Shown here: piece after piece, positions 24,929 through 35,509 of the stretch
Numbering within the stretch: position 1 is the first letter of the stretch
How the letters are laid out: every line of letters begins with the position of its first letter
Source of the DNA: Exiguobacterium artemiae 255-15
Lineage (GTDB): Bacteria > Bacillota > Bacilli > Exiguobacteriales > Exiguobacteriaceae
Direction: 5' to 3'
Assembly (NCBI RefSeq): GCF_000019905.1
Contig: NC_010556.1
Span: forward strand, 1,638,001-1,702,000
Length of the DNA: 64,000 nt
Notes under the pieces: model-generated
Told to the model about the DNA's origin: nothing
Database searches by the model: none
The model's input: only the letters and a program-made list of their open reading frames with translations
Translations under genes and position numbers: made by a program

Positions 24929-27769
24929 TTAGACATTTGTTTCGGAAGTAGCTGATGTGCTCGGTTGATCGACTGTCGTCCGTGTTAAGGCATCTGTCAG
25001 AATCCGCGCCTGTTCGACTTTATGTCCTGTCGGATCACCTTCCGCCGTACTCGAACGTCGACGACGGCCGATATAACGGACCGTTGTAATGCCATTAACG
25101 GCAACCGATTCAAGACGCGGCTCGATGTATGTCCAAGCCCCCATGTTTTTCGGTTCTTCCTGAACCCAGACAAACTCACTGACATTCGGATAACGTTCAA
25201 GCAAAGCATTTAACTGTTTGGCCGGGAATGGATAAATTTCTTCAATCCGGACAATGTGCAACCAGTTGAAATCATCATCTGATTTCGAAACGGCTTCCGC
25301 CAAATCAATGGCCACTTTTCCGCTACAGAAGACGATTCGTTCCACTTGTTCCGGTGATTGCCCGAGACCGTCCTGTTCGACAATCCGTTTAAATGAACCG
25401 TCTGTCAGTTCCGACAAATCGGACGTCGCCAGTGGATGGCGGAGTAAACTTTTTGGTGTCATGACGACAAGCGGACGTACTTCTTCTTTTCCAAGAATCG
25501 CAGCTTGACGGCGTAGCAGATGGAAATACTGGGCCGCACTCGATACATTGGCGACCGTCCAGTTCTTTTCGCCTGACAGGGTCAGAAAACGTTCCAGGCG
25601 GGCACTCGAGTGCTCCGGTCCTTGTCCTTCATATCCGTGAGGTAACAGCATGACAAGTCCGGACGTCTGCCCCCATTTAGCACGGCTTGCCGAAATGAAC
25701 TGGTCAAAGATGACTTGACCCGAGTTGGCAAAGTCGCCGTATTGGGCTTCCCACAGCACCAGTGTTTCCGGTGCGAAAACATTATAGCCGTATTCGAATC
25801 CGAGAACGCCTGCTTCCGACAACGGACTGTTGTAGACAGCAAATGATGCTGTTGCTGACTTCAAGCTGTGCATCGGTGAAAACGCTTTGCCTGTCTTCAC
25901 GTCATTTAAATTGATGTTCCGCTGGGCAAATGTTCCCCGTTCTGAATCCTGACCACTGAGTCGAATCGGTGTACCGTCGGAAAGAATCGAGGCGAATGCC
26001 AACGTTTCCGCATGTCCCCAGTCGATGCCGTTTTTAGTCGTCAACGCGTCGGTCCGGCGTTTCAACACTTTTTCAAGTTTGTGGAAGACATTGAATCCGC
26101 TTGGCCATTCGAGCAACTGCTCATTGTAAGCCGTCAATTTTTCAACTGCGACACCGGTCTCGATGTGCGGGACACCTTTGAAGACAACATCCGGCATGAT
26201 GCCGCCGTATTCTTTTTCGACATTCGGAACTTTCTCGCGAGCCGCTTTCATCATGTCATTGATGTCCGTTTCAATCGTCGTGACATCTTCTTTCGTGACA
26301 TCATTTTGTTCCACCAGTTGCTTCGCATATAAGACACGGGCTGAGTCATGTTTATGGATCAAATCGTAAAGGACAGGATTCGTATTCATCGGCTCGTCCA
26401 TCTCGTTATGTCCGAAACGACGGTATCCGATCAAATCAATCAAGACGTCTTTGTTGAATGTCGCGCGGTATTCGCTGGCAAGCAAGGCGACTGCCAAACA
26501 ACTTTCCGGCTCATCTGCATTGACGTGGAAAATCGGAATTTCATACCCTTTTGCCAAGTCACTTGAATAACGGGTCGAACGGGAATCCGTCGGTTCCGTC
26601 GTAAAGCCGATTGTGTTATTGGCAATGATATGAATCGTTCCGCCTGTGTTATAACCTTTCAAATTCGTCAGGTTCAACGTTTCAGCAACAATTCCTTGTC
26701 CGGGGAAAGCAGCATCTCCATGAATGAGGATAGCGGCAGCCTTCCCTTGTTCCTGACGTGGTGCCCCTTTTTGTGAACGGTCATCTTGCGCTGCCCGTGT
26801 GAATCCTTCGACAACAGGATCGACGAACTCGAGGTGAGACGGATTGTTGGCAAGCGTCATCCGGACGTTACTTGACTGTTGTTCCATTTTTCGGTTTAAC
26901 CCTAAATGATACTTCACATCACCCGTCCAACCGTACGTGATGCCGATTGATCCTTCGGAAGGGACAAGATCATGGTTCGGTGCATGCTGGAATTCCGCGA
27001 AAATCATTTCATACGGTTTGCCTAATACATGTGCCAAGACGTTTAATCGTCCCCGGTGCGCCATTCCGATATTGATTGTTTCCGACCCATTGGCAATCAG
27101 ATGTCCAACGATCGTGTCGAGCAATGGAACCATCGCGTCAAGACCTTCAATCGAGAACCGCTTCTGTCCGACGTACGTTTTATGAAGATATTTTTCGAAT
27201 AACTCCGTCTCGGCGAGCCGTTTGAATAACTGCTTTTTCTGTTCGACTGATAAACGTGCCGTCAATGCACCTTGTTCAATTTTTTGGCGTAACCATTTCT
27301 TTTCTTCCAAATCATCGACGTGTTGGAATTCAACGGCTGCGGCACCTGTATACTGTGCTTTTAAATGTTCGATCCCTTCATAGGCATCCTTCAGATGTCC
27401 CGGCGGTTCCGGACAAACAAGCGTGACCGGCATGCCGCGTAAATCGGCTTCCGTCAATCCGAACTGACGAAGCTCCAGCAATTCCGTTTCCCGCGGATGA
27501 TCTTTCAGCGGATAGATGTCAGCCGCAAGGTGACCTTTCGCTCGAATTTGATCCGCTAAGCGACTCGCTGCCAAGTACTTTTCGAAATCTCCCGTTTCGA
27601 TCGGTTGCTGAGTTACTGATTCTGCGACCGGAGCACCATTTTGTTCGAAATAGGCCCGTGTTTCTTCATCAACAGAAGAAGCATCTTCTAAAAAGCGTTC
27701 ATACAATTCAATGATGTATCCAAGGTTTGGTCCATAAAATGTTTGCTGTTCCTGTTCCCGGCTTGCCAT
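24929..27769 (-). CDS. odhA: 2-oxoglutarate dehydrogenase E1
   Basis: OdhA is the thiamine-diphosphate-dependent decarboxylase of the TCA-cycle 2-oxoglutarate dehydrogenase. The 946-residue length matches the Bacillus protein. It shows [14 protein letters not shown] at the N-terminus, [19 protein letters not shown], the ThDP-binding [17 protein letters not shown] with later [10 protein letters not shown], and [21 protein letters not shown]. The ATG at 27769 has GGGGGG 8 nt upstream. A perfect cre site lies about 70 bp upstream, so CcpA repression in sugar-rich conditions is likely. Confidence 0.95.
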   Translation of the reverse strand: MASREQEQQTFYGPNLGYIIELYERFLEDASSVDEETRAYFEQNGAPVAESVTQQPIETGDFEKYLAASRLADQIRAKGHLAADIYPLKDHPRETELLELRQFGLTEADLRGMPVTLVCPEPPGHLKDAYEGIEHLKAQYTGAAAVEFQHVDDLEEKKWLRQKIEQGALTARLSVEQKKQLFKRLAETELFEKYLHKTYVGQKRFSIEGLDAMVPLLDTIVGHLIANGSETINIGMAHRGRLNVLAHVLGKPYEMIFAEFQHAPNHDLVPSEGSIGITYGWTGDVKYHLGLNRKMEQQSSNVRMTLANNPSHLEFVDPVVEGFTRAAQDDRSQKGAPRQEQGKAAAILIHGDAAFPGQGIVAETLNLTNLKGYNTGGTIHIIANNTIGFTTEPTDSRSTRYSSDLAKGYEIPIFHVNADEPESCLAVALLASEYRATFNKDVLIDLIGYRRFGHNEMDEPMNTNPVLYDLIHKHDSARVLYAKQLVEQNDVTKEDVTTIETDINDMMKAAREKVPNVEKEYGGIMPDVVFKGVPHIETGVAVEKLTAYNEQLLEWPSGFNVFHKLEKVLKRRTDALTTKNGIDWGHAETLAFASILSDGTPIRLSGQDSERGTFAQRNINLNDVKTGKAFSPMHSLKSATASFAVYNSPLSEAGVLGFEYGYNVFAPETLVLWEAQYGDFANSGQVIFDQFISASRAKWGQTSGLVMLLPHGYEGQGPEHSSARLERFLTLSGEKNWTVANVSSAAQYFHLLRRQAAILGKEEVRPLVVMTPKSLLRHPLATSDLSELTDGSFKRIVEQDGLGQSPEQVERIVFCSGKVAIDLAEAVSKSDDDFNWLHIVRIEEIYPFPAKQLNALLERYPNVSEFVWVQEEPKNMGAWTYIEPRLESVAVNGITTVRYIGRRRRSSTAEGDPTGHKVEQARILTDALTRTTVDQPSTSATSETNV

Positions 27770-27803
27770 GTACGGTTCCCCCCGTTTCATTCATTCCACT
27801 CAA

Positions 27804-27822
27804 TGTACTGAAAATCAGTACA
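27804..27822. promoter_or_regulatory. Inverted repeat TGTACTGA-AAA-TCAGTACA in the odhA leader
   Basis: A perfect 8-bp inverted repeat with a 3-nt centre lies about 35 bp before the odhA start and downstream of the cre. It could be an operator or a small leader hairpin. I do not recognise its regulator. Confidence 0.45.
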
Positions 27823-27838
27823 TTTCCAGCTCTCTACC

Positions 27839-27853
27839 TGTTAGCGCTTTCAA
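27839..27853 (-). promoter_or_regulatory. CcpA cre site of odhAB
   Basis: On the minus strand TTGAAAGCGCTAACA fits the cre consensus WTGNAANCGNWNNCA at every position. It directly follows a TATGAT (27859-27854) that could be the -10, so CcpA binding would block transcription start. Another -35-like TTGACA is at 27936-27931. Confidence 0.8.
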
Positions 27854-27859
27854 ATCATA

Positions 27860-28091
27860 TGACATAAAAATTCGATAATCGTCATGTTCCTTGCAACGAG
27901 GCCGAACATAACCCTTAACGATGGCCTGTATGTCAAAAGTGTTTGCCTTAGTTATTATATTACTACTTCTTTTAGGTCAGTGCGTTTCGAATTCCCAATT
28001 TCTCAGTCATAAATGTATAAGTTTTTCTTATGACTGTACCCTGTGTTGTTTATGAATGAAACCTCTCTAGGGGAAAACAGCTGTATTCGTC
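27860..28091. other. Gene-free stretch upstream of odhA
   Basis: No gene is seen. It holds a minus-strand TTGACA at 27936-27931 whose best -10 (GGTTAT, 17 nt on) is weak, so the odhA promoter is either this or the TATGAT beside the cre. The rest is AT-rich. Confidence 0.4.
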
Positions 28092-28134
28092 AAAAAAAGA
28101 GCAGAAACGACCTCCCTGAAGGCCATTCCTGCTC
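28092..28134 (-). terminator. Terminator of the glutamine ABC operon
   Basis: GAGCAG..GG(C/A)CC arms with a T7 run on the minus strand, right behind glnQ. Confidence 0.85.
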
Positions 28135-28145
28135 AATGTCTTGTG

Positions 28146-28874
28146 TTATAACACTTTACTTAAAAACGATTGTGTCCGTTCGTGTTGTGGAGAATCAAAC
28201 AATAAACTCGGAATGTTTTCTTCGACGATGAAACCACCATCCATAAAAAGAACCCGATCCCCGACTTCACGCGCAAATCCCATCTCGTGCGTGACGACAA
28301 TCATCGTCATCCCTTCAAGTGCCAACTGTTTCATGACAGCAAGGACATCGCCGACCATTTCCGGGTCGAGCGCGGATGTCGGCTCGTCGAACAACATGAT
28401 TTTCGGATTCATGGCCAGGGCACGGGCAATGGCAACCCGTTGTTTTTGACCGCCGGACAGTTCCCCCGGATAGTTATCGGCTTTCTCCCGCAATCCGACT
28501 TTATCCAACAATTCGAGCGCCCGCTGTTTCGCTTGCGTTTTGTCCGTTTTCCGGACTTTCATCGGTGCAAGTGTGACGTTCTCAAGCACAGTCTTGTGGG
28601 GAAACAAGTTGAAATGTTGAAACACCATTCCGACTTCTTCACGGACTTTATTGATATCGACTTTCGGATCTGTGATGTCATGGGTATCGACGATTACTGT
28701 ACCGCCCGTGATATCTTCGAGCCGGTTCAAGCAACGGAGAAACGTACTTTTCCCCGATCCCGAAGGTCCAATGACACACACGACTTCTTTTTCTTCAATC
28801 TCGACCGAAATATCCTTTAAGACTTCGTTCGAACCAAATGATTTTTTTAATTGTTTGACTTCAATGATACTCAT
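28146..28874 (-). CDS. glnQ: Polar amino-acid (glutamine-type) ABC transporter ATPase
   Basis: A 242-residue ATPase with Walker [16 protein letters not shown] (about 35-49), Q-loop [10 protein letters not shown], signature [15 protein letters not shown], Walker [15 protein letters not shown] and the switch His in [12 protein letters not shown]. It closely matches GlnQ-type ATPases of polar amino-acid importers. Its start overlaps the permease stop. It is the last gene of a three-gene operon with binding protein and permease. Confidence 0.93.
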   Translation of the reverse strand: MSIIEVKQLKKSFGSNEVLKDISVEIEEKEVVCVIGPSGSGKSTFLRCLNRLEDITGGTVIVDTHDITDPKVDINKVREEVGMVFQHFNLFPHKTVLENVTLAPMKVRKTDKTQAKQRALELLDKVGLREKADNYPGELSGGQKQRVAIARALAMNPKIMLFDEPTSALDPEMVGDVLAVMKQLALEGMTMIVVTHEMGFAREVGDRVLFMDGGFIVEENIPSLLFDSPQHERTQSFLSKVL

Positions 28875-29515
28875 CGCAGTGTAAACCTCCGCTCCAAGAA
28901 TTTCCCTAATAGTGAAAGGAGATAGATGACGACGAAGTACATCAGACCGACGACCGTCCAGACGATGAACGGTTCAAATGTCGTTGCTTGTTGCACTTGT
29001 CCCTGTTGCGTCAAATCCGCGATACCGATGATCGATAGCAACGACGTATCTTTTAAACTGATGATCGATTGGTTCGTAATCGTCGGCAGCATACGGCGGA
29101 AGGCTTGCGGTAAAACGATTTGTGTCATCGTTTGACGCCCCGTCATACCGAGAGAACGTGCCGCTTCTGTCTGCCCTTTATCAATCGATTGAATCCCGGC
29201 CCGGATGATCTCGGCGAAATAGGCTCCGGCATTGATGGCGACAGTGAGAATCCCGGCATACATCCGGTCCATCGACAGCCACTCAAGTGAATTGAGTCCA
29301 AAATAAATGAAGAACAATTGGACGATAAAGGGCGTTCCCCGGATGACATCGATGTAGACGATGGCAATCCCGTTTAAAATCTTAAGTGGTGATAAACGCA
29401 TCAAGGCGACGATCAAGCCGATTAAAAATCCGACGATGACCGCGATGATAAAGATATAGAGGGTGATCTGTAACCCTTCTAGAAAAAACGGAAACGCCGT
29501 TTTTGCGACTTCCAT
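28871..29515 (-). CDS. glnP: Polar amino-acid ABC transporter permease
   Basis: A 214-residue HisM/GlnP-type permease with about five helices. The EAA loop is [28 protein letters not shown] (about 125-152), and [20 protein letters not shown] is typical. It overlaps glnQ by 4 nt and follows the binding protein by 36 nt. It probably forms a homodimer, since one permease gene is present. Confidence 0.92.
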   Translation of the reverse strand: MEVAKTAFPFFLEGLQITLYIFIIAVIVGFLIGLIVALMRLSPLKILNGIAIVYIDVIRGTPFIVQLFFIYFGLNSLEWLSMDRMYAGILTVAINAGAYFAEIIRAGIQSIDKGQTEAARSLGMTGRQTMTQIVLPQAFRRMLPTITNQSIISLKDTSLLSIIGIADLTQQGQVQQATTFEPFIVWTVVGLMYFVVIYLLSLLGKFLERRFTLR

Positions 29516-29551
29516 CAGTGACTCAACTCCCTTGTCATTCGTTCAAATGGC

Positions 29552-30316
29552 TTATTTTAAATACGTATCGACGATTTTGTCGTACTCCCCGTTTTCTTTC
29601 AGGTTTGCGAGTCCTTTGTTGATTTTTTTCATCAACTCTTCGTTTTCACCTTTGAGGACGGCAATTCCGTAATTATCACCATTCAAACGGTCTCCGACAA
29701 GTTTCAGACCAAGGTTTTGCTGTTTGTTTGCATAGGAGATGACCGGATAATCTTCAATCAATGCGGCAGCATTTCCGTTTTTGACTTCCTGGAACATGGC
29801 CGGGCTGTCATTGAATTGAGTGACGGTGATTCCGAGTTTGTCTGCATTGTCAGTTGCATATTTTGCACCTGTTGTTCCCTTTTTAACCGCAACTTTCTTG
29901 CCTTTCAAATCATCGACTGATTTGATTTTGTTTTCATCTTCTTTGACGACCAGGATCAGCCCGGCTTTAAAGTACGGGGCTGAGAACGTAACAACCTTTT
30001 TCCGTTCCGGTGTGATACTCATTCCGGCAATCGCTACATCCAGTTGGTTCGCTTGAAGAGCGGGAATGATTCCGCTGAAATCCATCGCTTCAAACTTGAT
30101 TTTAAATCCTTGATCTTTGGCAATCGCTTTGATGAGGTCGATATCGATTCCCTTGTATGTGTCCCCGTCTTTATATTCGAACGGCGGATACGTAACATCG
30201 ATGCCAACCTTGTACGTCTTGTCTTTTGAGACCTCGTCCTGTGAACCGATACTACATGCGCTTAATACCACGAGACAGCTGAGCAATAAAAATAATACCG
30301 ATAAATGCTTTTTCAT
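29552..30316 (-). CDS. glnH: Glutamine-type substrate-binding lipoprotein
   Basis: A 254-residue lipoprotein with lipobox LSAC (Cys near residue 21 in LLSCLVVLSACSIG), anchored outside the membrane. The SBP family 3 fold is shown by YPPFEYKDGDTYKGIDIDLIKAIA and IAGMSITPERKKVVTFSAPYF. The closest pattern is glutamine-binding GlnH, but the exact ligand is inferred. The ATG at 30316 has AGAGGAG 7 nt upstream. Confidence 0.9.
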   Translation of the reverse strand: MKKHLSVLFLLLSCLVVLSACSIGSQDEVSKDKTYKVGIDVTYPPFEYKDGDTYKGIDIDLIKAIAKDQGFKIKFEAMDFSGIIPALQANQLDVAIAGMSITPERKKVVTFSAPYFKAGLILVVKEDENKIKSVDDLKGKKVAVKKGTTGAKYATDNADKLGITVTQFNDSPAMFQEVKNGNAAALIEDYPVISYANKQQNLGLKLVGDRLNGDNYGIAVLKGENEELMKKINKGLANLKENGEYDKIVDTYLK

Positions 30317-30453
30317 GTTGTTACTCCTCTCTTGAAGACAAATGCCTTCTTTCATGTATTTTCCTCAAAAACTTTTCCTTAGCACATATTTTATCAGAAA
30401 AATTCAAATTTTACGAACAAACTTGTTAAGAGCATGAATCAAAATTTTTCAAA

Positions 30454-30496
30454 ATAAAAAAATAGGAGCACCCTTCTGACGAAGAGTACTCCTATT
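30454..30496 (-). terminator. Terminator after tRNA-Leu
   Basis: AATAGGAG..CTCTTC and GAAGGG..CTCCTATT arms, followed by T7 on the minus strand. Confidence 0.88.
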
Positions 30497-30508
30497 TTCA
30501 CTTTAAAA

Positions 30509-30592
30509 TGCCGCCGAGAGGACTTGAACCTCCACGGTGTTGCCACCACTAGATTCTGAGTCTAGCGCGTCTACCAGTTCCGCCACGACGAC
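30509..30592 (-). tRNA. tRNA-Leu (anticodon CAG)
   Basis: A full cloverleaf on the minus strand: a 7-bp acceptor with two G-U pairs, D-arm GGCGGAACTGGTAGACGC, anticodon stem CTAGA/TCTAG with loop CTCAGAA, a long variable arm (class II) and GGTTCAAGTCC. CCA is not encoded. It reads CUG codons. A terminator follows. Confidence 0.95.
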
Positions 30593-30654
30593 TTCTATTT
30601 ATGTTATTAGAATACTAAATAGTTTTTTTCGTGTCAACGGTTTCATGCATTTTT

Positions 30655-31599
30655 TTATACTTTTTCTGTCGGTTCGTCTAAAATCCGCCGGACGAATCGT
30701 TCCACGACCGTATCGTATGTGTCCGGATCCTCGAAATAAGCCATCGCGTGGGCTGCATTCGGAATGACCACCAATTCTTTTTCCGTCGGACAGGCTTGAT
30801 ACAATTCATAGACCATTGAAGTCGGAACAAATGTATCGGCTTCGCCGTGAATAAACAGAATCGGAACCGTCGCCCGCTGGACTTGCTTAATGGCCGAGGC
30901 TTCACTGAAAAAATAGCCCGCTTTTAATTTCGTCAAGATACTTGTCATCGTCAGGAACGGGAAATGCGGCAGACGATACATCCGCTTCATTTGATAGGCG
31001 AGAACGGCGTTGACCGACGTATACGCACAATCGGAAATGATGCCTTTGATTTGCGGCGGCAACAGTTCCCCACTGGTCATCAGAACGGTTGCTCCTCCCA
31101 TCGAAACACCGTGCAAAAAGATTGCACTTTCTCGGCCAAGACGAGCTACCAGATATTCGGTCCACCGGAGACAATCTTCCCGGTCATGCCATCCGAAACC
31201 AATATAGTTCCCGTCACTTTTTCCGTGTCCACGGTTATCCGGCATCATGACGTGGAAACCGGCTTGGTGATACAGATACGCAAATCCGGCCAAATCCGTT
31301 CCGACACCGCCGTATCCATGCACTAAAATCACAATCCGATCCGATGGTACAAGCGGCGGCAAGTAATGCCCGCGTAACATTAATCCGTCATGCGCCTTGA
31401 CTTCAATCAATTCCAGCGGCTGTTCTTTAATCCACGTCTGCCCCGGTTGCATCAGACGGACCATTTCGTCACTCAAATCACGGTTATTGGATAAAAAGGG
31501 TTTCGGATTGGTTGCGATCGCCATTTCATAAAAGTAATAACTCGCTGCAAGCATCCCGGAACCGATTACACCTAAACCGATTTTCGTTCGTGTTCGCAT
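30655..31599 (-). CDS. Membrane-anchored alpha/beta hydrolase
   Basis: A 314-residue hydrolase with an N-terminal membrane helix (TKIGLGVIGSGMLAASYYF). Catalytic residues are visible: Ser in FLHGVSMGGATVL (GxSxG), Asp in FIHGEADTFVP and His in NAAHAMAYF; the oxyanion HGYGG lies near residue 92. The family covers esterases and lipases, and the substrate is unknown. The ATG at 31599 has GAGGAG 8 nt upstream. It precedes an AbrB-like gene in reverse order. Confidence 0.85.
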   Translation of the reverse strand: MRTRTKIGLGVIGSGMLAASYYFYEMAIATNPKPFLSNNRDLSDEMVRLMQPGQTWIKEQPLELIEVKAHDGLMLRGHYLPPLVPSDRIVILVHGYGGVGTDLAGFAYLYHQAGFHVMMPDNRGHGKSDGNYIGFGWHDREDCLRWTEYLVARLGRESAIFLHGVSMGGATVLMTSGELLPPQIKGIISDCAYTSVNAVLAYQMKRMYRLPHFPFLTMTSILTKLKAGYFFSEASAIKQVQRATVPILFIHGEADTFVPTSMVYELYQACPTEKELVVIPNAAHAMAYFEDPDTYDTVVERFVRRILDEPTEKV

Positions 31600-31621
31600 T
31601 GCTCCCACTCCTCATCTGCTC

Positions 31622-31963
31622 TTAAAGATCAATTTGTAGTTGTGCTGAGGACTCGGCATCCTCTTCTTGTAAAATTTGTTGCCGCAGACGATGTTCGTGT
31701 TGTGCCTTTCGGTAAGCAAATTCCTGAACCAATTCTTGTCCCGTGAACTCTTCTTCGACGATGTCCGACAGCAAATCCGTTTCCGTCGTGACGATTTCCT
31801 GTGGGTTCCGAATAATCAGCACTTGACCGACCTGTGCTAACATCAGTTCATCTTTTACCTGTAACGCATCATAAAACGGTTCAGGCAGGGTCATCCGCCG
31901 TGTTTCCGGATTGATGTGCACCCGCTTGTACGCTGCTAACGATTGAAACTTCCGACTCGCCAT
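31622..31963 (-). CDS. Small protein with AbrB/SpoVT-like N-terminal half
   Basis: A 113-residue protein. RVHINPETRRMTLPEPFYDALQVKDELMLAQVGQVLIIRNP (about 14-53) has the strand-loop pattern of swapped-hairpin AbrB domains; the rest is a charged helix. It could be a DNA-binding regulator or an antitoxin without a toxin partner. AGGAGG precedes the ATG. It lies 20 nt after the S66 peptidase gene. Confidence 0.55.
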   Translation of the reverse strand: MASRKFQSLAAYKRVHINPETRRMTLPEPFYDALQVKDELMLAQVGQVLIIRNPQEIVTTETDLLSDIVEEEFTGQELVQEFAYRKAQHEHRLRQQILQEEDAESSAQLQIDL

Positions 31964-31983
31964 ATCTGTCCTCCTCTTCTAGA

Positions 31984-33000
31984 TTACTGAAATGTCATGT
32001 CTAATCTAGAATCTTTTCCTTGAATCATGATAGTTGCTGATGCTCCGTTGACGAGTGTCATTTGCGGCGGTTGGTGACCGATATCGAGATCGTAAAACAC
32101 CGGAATGTCCAGCAGTTCATTAAATGTCTCATACACGTCGAGGATGGTATACTCCTCAACTGTCCGCCCGCCGGCTGTTCGTCCGAACACGATGCCCGAT
32201 GCCCGCTCGAACCACCCCGCGAGATACATCTGCATCAGCGAACGGTGAACGTCGGTGGCACTCGCTTCCGATACTTCAAAGTACCAAAGAATCGGTTCTT
32301 CATTCAGCTGATCCGTCTGAAACGTGACCACATCTCCGTACGGTGTTCCGATGAGATGACGAATCGTTTCAAGACATCCGCCAAGCAACCGGCCGGATAC
32401 CTGTTTTTGGGCCGGATCGATTGTTTTCCACTCTGTTGCCGCGTCGAGGTGGTACATATAACGTTCGGGCCGTTCCGCATGATTCCAATTCGTCTGATAC
32501 AAATCAGATGTCCACTGCGTCACGGTTGCTCCGGCAGGCGTCGCGAGAACTCGTCGCCAAGCTGTCGTCGTTTCATCCCATTCTTCACTGCGCATGTCGA
32601 CGAAGTTTGGTCCGTGCGCCGTCGCAATGCCGGTCTTGAGCGTAATCGCAAACAGTAATGTACTGATATCCGAATACCCGAGCAACCACTTTGCCGGAAT
32701 TCGTTCAAAATCCAGGAATGGTAACACATCAATCGCCCGTTCCCCTCCAAATGGTGGAATGATTGCATCAATTTCCGGATTTTGCAGCATTGCATTCAGC
32801 TCGTCCGCCCGCGTTTGAACCGGCGCACTTGCCGCCTGCTGTTGTGTCCAAACGGTTTGTCCGACTTGAACAGTCATTTGCCGATCCCGTAATCGATTCG
32901 TCGCCTCTTCAATCATCGGATGCAGTTCTTCCGATAATCCGGAAGACGGAGCCGTCACACCGATTGTTTGTCCGGTCCAACCTAAATAAGGATAACGCAT
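31984..33000 (-). CDS. S66 peptidase, LD-carboxypeptidase / MccF-like
   Basis: A 338-residue S66-family serine peptidase. The nucleophile lies in WLLGYSDISTLL (about Ser110), PPFGGERAIDVLPFLDF precedes it, and the Glu and His of the triad are in YFEVSEAS and LDIGHQPPQMTL. The family includes LD-carboxypeptidases in murein recycling and MccF, which cleaves peptide-nucleotide antibiotics. The absence of a signal peptide and MccF-like length fit a cytoplasmic, MccF-type enzyme. Confidence 0.85.
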   Translation of the reverse strand: MRYPYLGWTGQTIGVTAPSSGLSEELHPMIEEATNRLRDRQMTVQVGQTVWTQQQAASAPVQTRADELNAMLQNPEIDAIIPPFGGERAIDVLPFLDFERIPAKWLLGYSDISTLLFAITLKTGIATAHGPNFVDMRSEEWDETTTAWRRVLATPAGATVTQWTSDLYQTNWNHAERPERYMYHLDAATEWKTIDPAQKQVSGRLLGGCLETIRHLIGTPYGDVVTFQTDQLNEEPILWYFEVSEASATDVHRSLMQMYLAGWFERASGIVFGRTAGGRTVEEYTILDVYETFNELLDIPVFYDLDIGHQPPQMTLVNGASATIMIQGKDSRLDMTFQ

Positions 33001-33029
33001 GTCTGTTTCCTCCTGACGATGTGATATTG

Positions 33030-33371
33030 TTAATCGAGTGATGCCACCAATCGGCTGAGCTGTTCGACTTTTTTAGTAAACGGTTCAATGGGAACGATTC
33101 GTACTTCCCGGTGAATTTCTTTCCCGTTCGCAAAAAACAGCAAAGCCGGAGCAGTAAACACGGAAAATTCTCCGGCAATTTCCGGGACGCTTCCTAAATC
33201 GACATGTCCCGACCGAAATTCGGGATGACTCGCTAATATCGGTTCAATCTGCGGAAACAACGAAGCGCAGACACCGCAGCCCGGACTCGAAACATAAATA
33301 AAACTCGCCCGCTGCCCGAGATAAAAATCCCTCACGGCTTCAATGGACGTCAACTCTTGAAAAGTCGCCAT
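33030..33371 (-). CDS. Thioredoxin-like protein (CGVC)
   Basis: A 113-residue thioredoxin-fold protein with active site SSPGCGVCASLFPQ (CGVC, about residues 31-34) and the cis-Pro in FTAPALLFF. There is no signal peptide, so it acts in the cytoplasm. The ATG at 33371 follows GAGGAGG by 7 nt. It lies upstream of the S66 peptidase with a 29-nt gap, likely one operon. Confidence 0.85.
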   Translation of the reverse strand: MATFQELTSIEAVRDFYLGQRASFIYVSSPGCGVCASLFPQIEPILASHPEFRSGHVDLGSVPEIAGEFSVFTAPALLFFANGKEIHREVRIVPIEPFTKKVEQLSRLVASLD

Positions 33372-33423
33372 GTTTCGTCCTCCTCTTTTTGTAAAATATC
33401 TTTTAATTATAACGTGATGCCAC

Positions 33424-33489
33424 AAAAAAAACACCTTCCACCCGGTGTATCTAAGTCATAAGCACTTAAATACTCGGGCGAGGTGTCTT
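33424..33489 (-). terminator. Terminator after the DUF779 gene
   Basis: ACACCTCGCCCG and CGGGTGGAAGGTGT arms with a long loop, then T8 on the minus strand. Confidence 0.75.
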
Positions 33490-33501
33490 CTTTTGATTGT
33501 T

Positions 33502-33870
33502 CTATGGTTTGGCAGTAGCTGTGAGCTCCGCATATTCTTCAGACGTAAAAGCACGAGAACGTGTTAAAAACCGTTTCCCCTCGACGCCTTCCAAGGAAAA
33601 CATTCCGCCTCGACCATCAACGACATCAATGATCAGTTGCGTATGTTTCCAGTAGGCGTATTGATCCTCATGAATATAAAACGGACAGCCGCCGATTGTA
33701 CCGATCAATAAATCTTGATCGCCTAAAAATAAATCGCCTTCCGCAAAACACATCGGGGAACTGCCGTCACAACATCCACCCGATTGATGAAACATTAACG
33801 GTCCGTGTTTTGCTTTTAGCAGTTCAATCAATTCCAAGCCGGCATCGGTCGCAAGTACACGTTCGACCAT
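33502..33870 (-). CDS. DUF779 family protein
   Basis: A 122-residue DUF779 protein, a family regularly next to aldehyde dehydrogenases. It has the conserved HQSGGCCDGSSPMCF cluster with three Cys, and GGCPFYIHEDQYAYW. A role in dehydrogenase maturation or metal or thiol chemistry is plausible but not shown. It follows the aldehyde dehydrogenase by 21 nt and shares its operon and cre control. Confidence 0.88.
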   Translation of the reverse strand: MVERVLATDAGLELIELLKAKHGPLMFHQSGGCCDGSSPMCFAEGDLFLGDQDLLIGTIGGCPFYIHEDQYAYWKHTQLIIDVVDGRGGMFSLEGVEGKRFLTRSRAFTSEEYAELTATAKP

Positions 33871-33891
33871 GTCGCCACATCCTTTCTTCGA

Positions 33892-35412
33892 TTAGAAGAA
33901 ACCAAGTTTATCCGGGCTGTAGCTGACGAGAAGATTTTTTGTCCGCTGGTAATGGTTAAGCATCATTTTATGATTTTCACGGCCGATTCCCGACATTTTG
34001 TAACCGCCGAACGCAGCATGTGCCGGATATTGGTGGTAACAGTTTGTCCAGACGCGTCCTGCTTCAATCGCGCGTCCGAAGCGGTATGCCCGGTTCATGT
34101 CACGCGTCCAGACACCGGCACCTAAGCCGTACAGCGTGTCATTGGCAATTTGCAGTGCTTCTTCTTCTGTTTTAAATGTCGTGACGGACAGGACTGGCCC
34201 AAAAATCTCTTCTTGGAAAATCCGCATCTTGTTGTTTCCTTTGAAAATCGTTGGTTGAATGTAATAACCATCCGCGAGGTCACCGTCAAGATGGTTCCGT
34301 TCGCCGCCAATCAGACACTCGGCCCCTTCCGATTTTCCGATTTCGAGATACGACAAAATTTTCTCCATTTGTTCACTCGATGCTTGAGCACCCATCATTA
34401 CATCAGCATCCAGCGGATTACCAAGTTTGATCGCTTTGACACGTTCGAGGACCCGTTCCATGAATGGCTCGTAGATGGATTCTTCAATCAAGGCACGTGA
34501 TGGACACGTACAGACCTCCCCTTGGTTCAAGGCAAACATCAATAATCCTTCGATTGCTTTATCGAAAAAGGCATCATCGGCATCCATGATATCAGCAAAG
34601 AAGATGTTTGGTGATTTCCCGCCGAGCTCGAGTGTAACCGGAATGATGTTTTGCGACGCATACTGCATGATGAGTCGTCCCGTCGTTGTTTCACCCGTAA
34701 AGGCGATTTTCGCAATCCGCTTGCTTGAGGCGAGCGGTTTTCCGGCTTCCAGTCCGAAACCGTTGACGATATTCAGGACACCCGGAGGTAATAAGTCTTC
34801 AATCAGTTCCGTCATCAGTAAAATACTTGCCGGTGTTTGTTCCGCCGGTTTCAAGACGACACAGTTTCCTGCCGCGAGTGCCGGTGCGAGTTTCCAGACA
34901 GCCATTAAAATCGGGAAGTTCCACGGGATGATCTGACCGACGACTCCAAGTGGCTCATGGAAATGATAAGCGACTGTATCGTTGTCGAGTTCCCCGATTG
35001 AACCTTCTTGGGCCCGGATGACACCTGCAAAGTACCGGAAGTGATCGATGGCAAGCGGAAGATCGGCATTCAGTGTCTCACGGACTGCTTTCCCATTTTC
35101 GAGCGTTTCCGCATAGGCGAGCATCTCAAGATTTTCTTCCATCCGATTCGCAATTTTATTTAAGATGTTTGACCGCTCTGCGACTGATGTCTTGCCCCAG
35201 GCATCTTTTGCCGCATGTGCCGCATCCAGTGCCAACTCGACATCTTCTTTCCCTGAACGGGCTACTTGACATAATACTTTCCCGGTAATCGGCGTCACGT
35301 TATCAAAATATTCTCCACCGACCGGTGCCGTCCATTTTCCGTTAATGAAATTTTCATAACGATCCTTGTATTGTACCTTTGACCCTTGCGTGTTTGGAAT
35401 CTCATAAATCAT
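33892..35412 (-). CDS. NAD(P)+-dependent aldehyde dehydrogenase (ExaC/AldA-like)
   Basis: A 506-residue class I aldehyde dehydrogenase. [15 protein letters not shown] and [14 protein letters not shown] bind the cofactor, [12 protein letters not shown] carries the catalytic Glu, and [16 protein letters not shown] the nucleophilic Cys (first Cys, about residue 302). The close pattern is the acetaldehyde dehydrogenase of the ExaC/AcoD group, which also pairs with DUF779. A perfect cre box and an extended -10 promoter lie upstream, so expression should fall when preferred sugars are present. Confidence 0.92.
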   Translation of the reverse strand: MIYEIPNTQGSKVQYKDRYENFINGKWTAPVGGEYFDNVTPITGKVLCQVARSGKEDVELALDAAHAAKDAWGKTSVAERSNILNKIANRMEENLEMLAYAETLENGKAVRETLNADLPLAIDHFRYFAGVIRAQEGSIGELDNDTVAYHFHEPLGVVGQIIPWNFPILMAVWKLAPALAAGNCVVLKPAEQTPASILLMTELIEDLLPPGVLNIVNGFGLEAGKPLASSKRIAKIAFTGETTTGRLIMQYASQNIIPVTLELGGKSPNIFFADIMDADDAFFDKAIEGLLMFALNQGEVCTCPSRALIEESIYEPFMERVLERVKAIKLGNPLDADVMMGAQASSEQMEKILSYLEIGKSEGAECLIGGERNHLDGDLADGYYIQPTIFKGNNKMRIFQEEIFGPVLSVTTFKTEEEALQIANDTLYGLGAGVWTRDMNRAYRFGRAIEAGRVWTNCYHQYPAHAAFGGYKMSGIGRENHKMMLNHYQRTKNLLVSYSPDKLGFF

Positions 35413-35463
35413 CTGATTGTTCCTCCCTCAAATAAAATGGTCAACCGACGAGAAGGTACCTCA

Positions 35464-35478
35464 TGTATGCGCTTTCAT
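35464..35478 (-). promoter_or_regulatory. CcpA cre site of the aldehyde dehydrogenase operon
   Basis: ATGAAAGCGCATACA on the minus strand fits WTGNAANCGNWNNCA at all positions. It lies about 30 bp downstream of the likely start point and 52 bp before the ATG, where CcpA acts as a roadblock. Confidence 0.8.
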
Positions 35479-35509
35479 TTTACCCCTATCGAAATGTCTT
35501 CTTGTTTCT

